Below, in pieces: positions 57,555-64,000 of a stretch of 64,000 nucleotides of DNA. Below the pieces are notes generated by a model that saw only the letters and a list, made by a program, of their open reading frames with translations, ran no database searches and was not told the origin of the DNA. The stretch lies in the NCBI RefSeq assembly GCF_009827595.1, contig NZ_WTYT01000001.1, positions 124,001-188,000 of the forward strand, in the 5' to 3' direction. How positions within the stretch are numbered: position 1 is the stretch's first letter; every line of letters begins with the position of its first letter. The stretch is from Altericroceibacterium endophyticum (GTDB taxonomy: Bacteria > Pseudomonadota > Alphaproteobacteria > Sphingomonadales > Sphingomonadaceae). The position numbers and the translations under genes are program-made.

Positions 57555-58717
57555 GTATAATGGGCGGCGAGCTGTGCCGCATTGTTTTCCCAGGTAAGAT
57601 GCGCCGCGCTCCGCGCAACGATGTTCCGCGCCGGAGGATTTGCCAATAAATCCAGCACTGCCTTACGGATGGCCTCGCTGCTTTGGTCCACTATGCGGCC
57701 TGCATCGTCAGACTGCACCACTTCACGAGCGCCGCCGACATCGCTGAGAATGACGGGAATACCGCAGGCCAGCGATTCCACCCATGCATTGGCCAGCCCC
57801 TCACGCTGAGAGGCGAGCACGCTAGCATCGGCAGCGCCCAGAATGATGGGCAGGTTTTCGTGGTCGATCAGCCCGGCAAAATGAACCCGGTCCGCCACGC
57901 CCAGAGCGCGGGCCTGCTGCTCCAGTTTTTCCCGCTCAGGCCCGATACCGACGAGGATAAAGTGCGTGCCGGGCAGGCGGGGCAGGGCCGCGATCGTCAA
58001 GGCCTGATTTTTGAGCGGAATCAGGGCTGCGGTCGTGACCAGCAAAATGGCATCATCATCGAGCGCAATCCCGAAGTCCTTGCCCAGCTTCGCACGGCAG
58101 GTGGCTTTGTCCAATGGGTGAAAAGCGCCATGATCTAGCCCTGTATAATGGACCGAGATCTTTTCCTGACTGAGGCCGATATCCGCCATTTCCCCGCGTA
58201 ATGCGGCGGAGACGGCAAGCATACAATCCGATGCCCGACCTGCCTCTTTCATTTGCTTGCGCGCGATTGTCTTCTGCCCCCAAAAAGCAATGTCGCTACC
58301 GCGCGCTGTCATGGCGAATGGAAGTCCCAAAGCTTTCGCGATATGCTGTGCCGCCGGTCCATCGGGATAGAAGAATTGCGCATCCACCACGTCGAAGGGG
58401 TGCTCTGAATGGAGCCGCCGGGCAAGCGGGAGCACAGCATGCGCAATCAGGTGCGGGTTGAGCGGCCAGCCGATTTTGGGGATCAGCTGAAAACGGATGC
58501 GGTGCACATCAATGCCATTTTCCGGCCCCGACGTGATCGCACCGGTCAGGCTTTTGTAATGGCCAAAGGCAATGGGCGGGATGCCGATGGGATTAATCAG
58601 GGTCACGTCCCAGTCATCCCGCGCGGCCAGTGCTTCGAGCTGCCGCGCCACGAATGTGCCGAAGCGTGGATTGACCGCATTGGGAAACAGCGTGGACAGG
58701 GACAGAAGGCGCTTCAC
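57530..58717 (-). CDS. GT4-family glycosyltransferase
   Basis: A 395-residue glycosyltransferase of GT-B fold. GTG start at 58717 overlaps the stop of the XRE gene by four bases (GTGA), so this is preferred over the upstream frame extension. Motifs: DVVDAQFFYPDG, SDIAFWGQ, acceptor/donor region LIPLKNQALTIAA and the family Glu-rich loop LASQREGLANAWVESLACGIPV. Probably adds a sugar in glycan or lipid-polysaccharide synthesis. Sugar donor unknown. Confidence 0.9.
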   Translation of the reverse strand: MKRLLSLSTLFPNAVNPRFGTFVARQLEALAARDDWDVTLINPIGIPPIAFGHYKSLTGAITSGPENGIDVHRIRFQLIPKIGWPLNPHLIAHAVLPLARRLHSEHPFDVVDAQFFYPDGPAAQHIAKALGLPFAMTARGSDIAFWGQKTIARKQMKEAGRASDCMLAVSAALRGEMADIGLSQEKISVHYTGLDHGAFHPLDKATCRAKLGKDFGIALDDDAILLVTTAALIPLKNQALTIAALPRLPGTHFILVGIGPEREKLEQQARALGVADRVHFAGLIDHENLPIILGAADASVLASQREGLANAWVESLACGIPVILSDVGGAREVVQSDDAGRIVDQSSEAIRKAVLDLLANPPARNIVARSAAHLTWENNAAQLAAHYTKIAAQPG

Positions 58718-59286
58718 AATTTCCGCACCAGCATGGTGGCGACCGCAACCCATGCCGGGCGGTCGATGACGATTTGCCGCTGGCCTGCTCCGGGGGGGAG
58801 CAAGCCGATCAGCGTTCCCTGACGGTCAATCATCCGGCCAAATGCGAAACGCCCGCCGCTGCGTGGGAGGAGGACGTCACGGTTGATCGCGGTTTTGGCC
58901 TCTTTGGGAGTGAGTTGCCGCATCCAGATCTGGTCACCGGTGCGATATTCTCCCTGCGCGGTTTCTACCGTCAGGCATAGCAGCGGTGCGGAGCTATCAA
59001 GTTCAGTCGGCAGCACGGCCTCTTCGGGTTTGCTCAGCGCTTCGGCCCCCCTTTCGGTCAGCCGGGCCACCATCTTTGGGGCCTCTGCGGCTTCCTCCTT
59101 CACCAGCAAGCCGGATTCAACCTCCAGCGCGGCGGCAATTCGGTTCATCCAGTCCAGCGACAGATTGCGCATGCCGGTTTCCAGCCTGCCAATTGTCTGT
59201 GCGGTGGTTGGCGGGCTGCAGCGTTCCGCCACTTCGGCCAGCGTCAGCCCCTTCTGCTTGCGAATGCTGCGTATGCGATTGATCAT
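58714..59286 (-). CDS. XRE-family transcriptional regulator with C-terminal domain
   Basis: A 190-residue protein with N-terminal XRE helix-turn-helix (MINRIRSIRKQKGLTLAEVA, then TTAQTIGRLETGMRNLS). The C-terminal 100 residues resemble a compact beta-rich domain that could sense a signal, but no S24 Ser-Lys pair is clear. Translationally coupled to the glycosyltransferase and divergent from the DUF6456 gene, it may control either or both. Confidence 0.82.
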   Translation of the reverse strand: MINRIRSIRKQKGLTLAEVAERCSPPTTAQTIGRLETGMRNLSLDWMNRIAAALEVESGLLVKEEAAEAPKMVARLTERGAEALSKPEEAVLPTELDSSAPLLCLTVETAQGEYRTGDQIWMRQLTPKEAKTAINRDVLLPRSGGRFAFGRMIDRQGTLIGLLPPGAGQRQIVIDRPAWVAVATMLVRKL

Positions 59287-59371
59287 TCTTACTTCCCCGC
59301 GAACCTATCAGGTTATTTTTCTTTCCTACAATAACCGCAATTTGGCAAGGGCCGCCGCAAAGGAGAGCGGA

Positions 59372-59854
59372 ATGAAACAGCAGAAACAGGTTTTGGCAGA
59401 ACGGGAAATCGGCAGTGAAGGGCCGCGTAAGGGCACGGGCGTACACCGCCGTCAGCGCAGCGTGACTGTCAATCTCGCGGAATCTCCGGCCAGTTGGCTG
59501 CATGCCAGGGGGCATCTGGATGATCGGCTGTTTCAGGCCGCGGAATTGCTCCGCATGGATTACGAAAAGGCCCAGCTTTCCCCATCGCTGACCATGCGGT
59601 GGGATCCGGTTCGTGTGCGGGAGGGGCAGGCTCCCCTCAATTCGACCGAACGCCAGATCGCCGCCAAGGATCGTTTCCACGGCGCGATGGAGCAAGCGGG
59701 CAAAGGTCTGGCCGATATTCTCTGGCGGGTCGTCTGCGCGGGCGAAGCGTTGCCGGGGGTGGAAAAGCAATTCAGCTGGCCCGCGCGGAGCGGCAAACTG
59801 ATCCTGAAATTCGCGCTGGAACGGGTGGCAGATTTCTACCGCGTGCCGGGTTAG
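59372..59854 (+). CDS. DUF6456 domain protein
   Basis: A 160-residue basic protein. AAGGAG lies eight bases before ATG 59372; the frame is open further upstream, overlapping the XRE gene, but that is not a good start. The first 35 residues are basic and flexible (GTGVHRRQRSVTVNLAESP), then a helical domain with RFHGAMEQAGKGLADILWRVVC resembling the DUF6456 family of alphaproteobacteria, where such domains are linked to helix-turn-helix regulators. Function unknown; perhaps DNA-binding. Confidence 0.75.
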   Translation: MKQQKQVLAEREIGSEGPRKGTGVHRRQRSVTVNLAESPASWLHARGHLDDRLFQAAELLRMDYEKAQLSPSLTMRWDPVRVREGQAPLNSTERQIAAKDRFHGAMEQAGKGLADILWRVVCAGEALPGVEKQFSWPARSGKLILKFALERVADFYRVPG

Positions 59855-59875
59855 GGCGCGCTGCGCCCCAACCGC

Positions 59876-61672
59876 TCAGCTATCGGCCGTTTCGACTTGT
59901 TCGGCCAAGGCCAGCCAGCGCTCCTCAGCCGCGTCCTTCTCCTCACGGACCTTGGTGATGGCGTCGGTCAGGTGAGCGAACTTTTTCGGGTCGCGGCTGT
60001 AGAGATCGGGATCGGAAAGCGCTTCCTCTCCGCGGGCGATCTGCGCTTCCATTTCCTCGATTTTTTGCGGCAGCAACTCGTAATCGCGCTGATCCTTATA
60101 GGTCAGCTTCGATTTTTGCGGCGGCTGAGGCGGCGGGGTTTCCCGTCCCTTGCTACCTGATTTGCTTTTGCTGGCGGAGGTCGAACGCTGTTTGCGCTTG
60201 GCTTCCCAATCCGCATAGCCGCCCGCCACAATGTCTACTTCGCCGCTGCCATCAAGGCCGAGCGTGACATTCACGGTGCGGTCGAGAAAGTCGCGATCAT
60301 GGCTGACAATCAAGACCGTGCCGTCATAATCCGCGATCACTTCCTGCAACAGGTCGAGCGTTTCGAGATCGAGATCGTTGGTCGGTTCGTCCAGCACCAG
60401 AAGGTTGGATGTGCGCGAAAATTCGCGTGCGAGTAGCAGGCGAGAGCGTTCCCCACCCGACAGGGTGCCGACGCGGGCATCCACCAGGGAAGGATCGAAG
60501 AGAAAATCCTTCATGTAGGACTGAATGTGTTTGCGCTGGCCGCGCACATCGATCCAGTCCCCGCCTTCAGCAAGAATATCCCGGACCCGCTTTTCAGGCA
60601 GCAGCAGGCTGCGCTGTTGATCGATCATCACACCGTTCAATGTCTTGGCGAGTGTGATCTTGCCTGTGTCAGGCTGGATCTCTCCGGTAAGCAGGTTGAG
60701 CAGGGTGGTTTTGCCGGCGCCGTTGGAGCCGACAAGGCCGATCCGGTCGCCGCGCTGAATACGCAGCGAGAAATCACGCAAGATGACGCGGTCGCCATAG
60801 GATTTGCTGACCTTCTCAGCGACGATTACCGATTTGGTTTTTACATCGTCGCTTTCCAGCTTCATCTTGGCGACACCGCCGGGGGAAATCATCGCCGCAC
60901 GCTGCGCCCGCATATCATACAGCTTTTCCAGCCGTCCCTGATTGCGCTTGCGCCGCGCGGTCACGCCGCGCTCCAGCCAATGCGCTTCCAGCTTCAGTTT
61001 TGCGTCCAGCTTGTCTGCAGCGCGCGCCTCTTCGGCGTAAACCTGTTCTTCCCAGGCTTCATAGCCGCCAAAACCGACTTCCTTACGGCGCAGACTGCCG
61101 CGGTCGAGCCAGAAGGTCGCGCGGGTCAATCGTTTCAGGAAAGTCCGGTCATGGCTGATCGTGACAAAGGCGCCCTTATAGCGATTGAGCCAGCTTTCGA
61201 GCCAGTCGATCGCCGCAAGATCGAGATGGTTGGTCGGTTCGTCCAGCAGGAGCAGGTTTGGCTCCATCGCCAATGCGCGGGCGAGCGCGGCACGGCGCCG
61301 CTCTCCGCCGCTGGCGCTGTGTGCTTCACGCTCCATATCAATACCGATCTGATCGGCAATAGCCTCGACCGCGAAACGCTCTGGGGCGTCTTTCCCGGAC
61401 AGGGCATAATCCATCAGCGTCTTGCACTTGCTGAAATCTGGTTCCTGTTCCAGCATGACGACACGCGTGCCGGGCTGGATCGACCGGTTTCCGCGATCAG
61501 CCTCCACCTCATCTGCGATCAATTTGAGCAGTGTGGTCTTGCCCGCGCCGTTGCGGCCGATCAGGGCCAGCCGGTCGCGCGGGGCGATGTGAATGTCGAT
61601 ATCCTGGAAGAGCCAGCCTGAACCTTGGTGCAGGCCCAGACCCTCCCAGCTGAGAATGGGTGCTTCAGCCAT
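59876..61672 (-). CDS. uup: ABC-F family ATPase, Uup type
   Basis: A 598-residue soluble ABC-F protein. Walker A motifs GRNGAGKTT and GSNGAGKTT; signatures SGGERRRAAL and LSGGERSRLLL. A long charged C-terminal extension (from about residue 500, with SASKSKSGSKGRETPPPQPP followed by a helical tail) is the coiled-coil of Uup. It is implicated in ribosome function and DNA stability. The second ABC-F gene in the window after ettA. Confidence 0.93.
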   Translation of the reverse strand: MAEAPILSWEGLGLHQGSGWLFQDIDIHIAPRDRLALIGRNGAGKTTLLKLIADEVEADRGNRSIQPGTRVVMLEQEPDFSKCKTLMDYALSGKDAPERFAVEAIADQIGIDMEREAHSASGGERRRAALARALAMEPNLLLLDEPTNHLDLAAIDWLESWLNRYKGAFVTISHDRTFLKRLTRATFWLDRGSLRRKEVGFGGYEAWEEQVYAEEARAADKLDAKLKLEAHWLERGVTARRKRNQGRLEKLYDMRAQRAAMISPGGVAKMKLESDDVKTKSVIVAEKVSKSYGDRVILRDFSLRIQRGDRIGLVGSNGAGKTTLLNLLTGEIQPDTGKITLAKTLNGVMIDQQRSLLLPEKRVRDILAEGGDWIDVRGQRKHIQSYMKDFLFDPSLVDARVGTLSGGERSRLLLAREFSRTSNLLVLDEPTNDLDLETLDLLQEVIADYDGTVLIVSHDRDFLDRTVNVTLGLDGSGEVDIVAGGYADWEAKRKQRSTSASKSKSGSKGRETPPPQPPQKSKLTYKDQRDYELLPQKIEEMEAQIARGEEALSDPDLYSRDPKKFAHLTDAITKVREEKDAAEERWLALAEQVETADS

Positions 61673-61774
61673 GGCGGGCAGTTAGTCGCTCTGATGCTGA
61701 CTGGCAAGGAACGGACGGTTCATGAACGCGTAATCGATCCACAGGCATCACCGGCCGCAACAGTTTAGGAGAGT

Positions 61775-62503
61775 TTGATGACCCGTTTCGCAATTCCCGT
61801 TCTATCACTTGCTGCTATGACAGCCGCAATCGGCACCCCCGCCATGGCTGCGGAGGTGCAAGTTCAGGCTGCTGGTCCAGTTATTGAGCTGAGCGTACAG
61901 GAAAGTGTGAAGGCCGAGCCCGACATCGTGACCATGGGCGCTGGCGTAACGAGCGAGGCAATGACCGCGGTCGAGGCGATGAGAAAGAATTCGCGGGCGA
62001 TGAGTTCCGTCGTCGAGCGGATCAAGTCCCTCGGCATTGCCGAGCGTGATATTCAGACCACCGGCATCAACCTCAATGCCCGCTATGATTACGATCAGGC
62101 GGAGGGCAAGCAGGTATTCCGCGGATATCAGGCCTCAAATCGAGTGCAGATCACCCTGCGCGATATCGATGAAACCGGTCCGGTTCTTGACGCGCTGGTA
62201 GCGGCCGGGGCCAATAATCTCGACGGGCCGAACTGGTCGCTTGAAGATGATGAGGCTGCCAAGGCGCAGGCCCGCAAGGCTGCGCTTGATACAGCCAAGT
62301 CTCAGGCGATGGAATATGCCCGCTGGGCTGGCTATACCGGCGTGCGCCTGCTGGAGATCAGCGAGAATATTCAGCGCAATTCGCCCCAGCCAATGGCCAT
62401 ACGCCAGGCTGGCGCCGTGATGATGGATAAAGCGACCCCGGTTCAGCCCGGAATGGTCGAAAGCCGCGTGTCCGTGCAGGTCAAATTCGAGATGACGCGT
62501 TAA
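61775..62503 (+). CDS. SIMPL-domain periplasmic protein
   Basis: A 242-residue secreted protein with signal peptide (MTRFAIPVLSLAAMTAAIG, cleaved near AMAAEV) and a SIMPL domain (IELSVQESVKAEPDIVTMG, GIAERDIQTTGINL, VQITLRDIDETGPVLDALV). SIMPL proteins are widespread and help in envelope stress, with largely unknown mechanism. It ends eight bases before the following ORF region. Confidence 0.92.
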   Translation: MMTRFAIPVLSLAAMTAAIGTPAMAAEVQVQAAGPVIELSVQESVKAEPDIVTMGAGVTSEAMTAVEAMRKNSRAMSSVVERIKSLGIAERDIQTTGINLNARYDYDQAEGKQVFRGYQASNRVQITLRDIDETGPVLDALVAAGANNLDGPNWSLEDDEAAKAQARKAALDTAKSQAMEYARWAGYTGVRLLEISENIQRNSPQPMAIRQAGAVMMDKATPVQPGMVESRVSVQVKFEMTR

Positions 62504-62571
62504 GCACGCAAGTGCCCCTATTCAGCCATTCACACCTTGTTCAAAGGGATGGAGCTAGACATAGTCGTATT

Positions 62572-62883
62572 ATGCGAGATATGGTTCTATCCCTTTTTAG
62601 CGCGTTGGCTCTGGCTGGTATTTCCATAGCGATGCCAGCTTCCGCAGCGGCGCAGTCTCATGATGATCAGGGGCAGGCCCGCCGCGATATGCGGGAGGGC
62701 AATGTTAAATCCCTGCGTGAAATAGAACGCAATGTTCTGCCCAAGATGCAGGGAATGGAATATCTAGGGCCAGAATATGATGCCGCTGCAATGGCTTACA
62801 GGCTGAAGTTCATTCGTGATGGCAGGGTGGTTTTTGTCGATGTCGATGCCCGTTCAGGACGTATTTTGCGCCGTTCGCGCTGA
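62572..62883 (+). CDS. PepSY-like small periplasmic protein
   Basis: A 103-residue protein with a signal peptide (VLSLFSALALAGISIAMPA, cleaved near ASAAAQS). The mature part looks like one PepSY-like domain (VKSLREIERNVLPKMQG, MAYRLKFIRDGRVVFVDVD, ARSGRILRR). PepSY proteins bind and inhibit proteases or sense envelope peptides. Start uncertain: 62572 or 62581. It precedes a two-component system after about 90 bases, as often seen for PepSY/sensor sets. Confidence 0.75.
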   Translation: MRDMVLSLFSALALAGISIAMPASAAAQSHDDQGQARRDMREGNVKSLREIERNVLPKMQGMEYLGPEYDAAAMAYRLKFIRDGRVVFVDVDARSGRILRRSR

Positions 62884-62969
62884 TTTTGCGAAACAGGCGC
62901 GGCATTGACGCGTTACCTCCTAAACGCCACCTAAGGCGTGATATGCCTGAATCTTGAGGAATTGACGCA

Positions 62970-63647
62970 ATGCGCATCCTGATCGTCGAGGACGAACCAA
63001 CCCTCGGCCAACAATTGAAAAATACGCTGGAGCAGAATGGCTATGCCGTCGACTTGTCGGAAGATGGGGAAGACGGTCATTTTCTGGGTAGCACCGAAGA
63101 TTATGACGCCGTTGTGCTCGATCTTGGTCTGCCGGCCATAGATGGCCTGACCGTGCTGGGCATGTGGCGCAAGGCGGGGCATAATTTCCCCGTGCTGGTG
63201 CTGACCGCGCGCGACAGCTGGTCGGACAAGGTCGCCGGGCTTGATGCTGGCGCCGATGATTATCTGGCCAAACCGTTTCAGACCGAAGAGCTTATCGCCC
63301 GTCTGCGGGCGCTCATTCGCCGGGCATCGGGCAATGCATCATCTGAATTGATTGCTGGCGATATCCGCTTGGACACACGCTCTGGCCGCGTCACGCGTGA
63401 CGGAGAGCCGGTGAAGCTGACCGCACAGGAATATAAGCTGCTCAGCTATCTGATGCATCACAAGGGCAAGGTGGTGAGCCGCACCGAATTGATCGAACAT
63501 ATTTACGATCAGGATTTTGACCGCGATTCAAACACGATCGAGGTTTTCGTTACCCGCATCCGCAAGAAACTGGGTGCCAATGTCATAACGACCATCCGTG
63601 GCCTCGGTTATAGCCTCGACGACCCAGCCTCCCAGCCGCGCGAGTGA
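62970..63647 (+). CDS. OmpR/PhoP-family response regulator
   Basis: A 225-residue two-component regulator. Receiver domain with acidic pair VEDEP, phospho-acceptor Asp in VVLDLGLPA, Thr in VLTARD and Lys in LAKPF; then a winged-helix DNA-binding domain (EYKLLSYLMHHKGKVVSRTEL, VFVTRIRKKLG). It is coupled to the histidine kinase that begins immediately after and is likely to work with the PepSY-like protein. Regulon unknown; PepSY and this regulator type suggest envelope or metal stress. Confidence 0.94.
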   Translation: MRILIVEDEPTLGQQLKNTLEQNGYAVDLSEDGEDGHFLGSTEDYDAVVLDLGLPAIDGLTVLGMWRKAGHNFPVLVLTARDSWSDKVAGLDAGADDYLAKPFQTEELIARLRALIRRASGNASSELIAGDIRLDTRSGRVTRDGEPVKLTAQEYKLLSYLMHHKGKVVSRTELIEHIYDQDFDRDSNTIEVFVTRIRKKLGANVITTIRGLGYSLDDPASQPRE

Positions 63648-63651
63648 TCCC

Positions 63652-64000
63652 TTGCATGCGATAGATGCGGATGGGCCGGACAAGGCGGATCCGCATTTCC
63701 CGCAGGAGGCCATCGCGGCGGGGGCTGCTCCGCCCCATACGGGCAGCCTTGCCCGGCGCATGATGCTGATCGCGGCAGGATGGATTTCGATCCTGCTGCT
63801 GGTCGGCGGTGTTGCGCTGGATAGAACGCTGACCAGTCTGGTCACGCAGCAGTTCGACGAACAACTCAATTACATGCTGACGGCCATGATCGGTTCGGCA
63901 GAAATCGGGCCGGAAGGCGAAGTCTATTTCAATCGACCGCTGGGCGATCAGCGCTTTCTGGAGCCCAATAGCGGGCTTTACTGGCAAATCAGCGGGAAAG
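63652..64000 (+). CDS. Sensor histidine kinase, 3' end beyond the window
   Basis: The frame after the response regulator stop is open to the end of the window, one base out of the regulator's frame. The start is uncertain: TTG 63652 is the best candidate, but the frame is also open upstream. The visible part has a Pro/Asp-rich start, a membrane segment (LIAAGWISILLLVGGVAL) and the beginning of a periplasmic sensor (TSLVTQQFDEQLNYMLTAMI). HisKA and ATPase domains would lie beyond 64000. Confidence 0.8.
   Translation, partial: MHAIDADGPDKADPHFPQEAIAAGAAPPHTGSLARRMMLIAAGWISILLLVGGVALDRTLTSLVTQQFDEQLNYMLTAMIGSAEIGPEGEVYFNRPLGDQRFLEPNSGLYWQISGK

Overview
The window reads as the chromosome of a Sphingomonadales-type alphaproteobacterium. 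The evidence is the gene order rpmF-plsX-fabH-ihfA-merR, the aroQ-accB-accC operon, a class I lysyl-tRNA synthetase, an aerobic-type cobaltochelatase subunit (CobT), an orphan GTA-type holin, a yajC-secD-secF cluster, and large outer-membrane receptors of the Caulobacter/Xanthomonas TonB-dependent type. Genus and species cannot be read from the sequence alone.

Layout. 1-5000: the end of cobT, a drug/metabolite transporter, cysS and a 2-hydroxyacid dehydrogenase. 4940-6960: two small hypothetical genes divergent from a LexA-like S24 repressor with a repeat-rich operator region, then a metallo-beta-lactamase-fold hydrolase. 7160-10170: ribosomal protein L32, fatty-acid and phospholipid initiation genes (plsX, fabH), IHF alpha and a MerR regulator. 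10180-19130: a SixA-like phosphatase, a DinG-like helicase, a tannase-family lipoprotein, an MscS channel, lysK, a prolyl-4-hydroxylase-like enzyme and a cytochrome b561. 19140-23790: an Arg-rich RcnB-like protein, a CLC chloride/proton antiporter, a small secreted protein and EttA, separated by three look-alike terminators. 23900-32940: an M28 peptidase fused by overlapping stop/start codons to two PH-domain membrane proteins, a CHAP protein, an M14 peptidase, two tRNAs (Pro-TGG and Ile-CAT), a histidine-kinase-like protein with a polysaccharide deacetylase, and an Lrp regulator. 32990-38190: accC, accB, aroQ, an orphan GTA-type holin and katG.

38450-54150 looks accessory. It holds an MFS exporter and an iron-uptake operon (TonB receptor, DUF3649, PepSY, DUF3325) preceded by twin iron-box-like repeats. 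A second locus follows with gene order GDPD lipoprotein, TonB receptor, secreted GDPD, FecI-type sigma factor, FecR-type anti-sigma factor, and TonB receptor with an STN signalling domain. I read this second locus as a cell-surface signalling system that senses, imports and hydrolyses a glycerophosphodiester-like compound. It is the most interesting system in the window. A tRNA-Pro(GGG) closes the block, with its 3' end facing it.

54550-64000 returns to housekeeping: yajC-secD-secF, a glycosyltransferase coupled to an XRE regulator, a DUF6456 protein, the Uup-type ABC-F ATPase, a SIMPL protein, a small PepSY-like protein, and a two-component system whose kinase runs off the end of the window.
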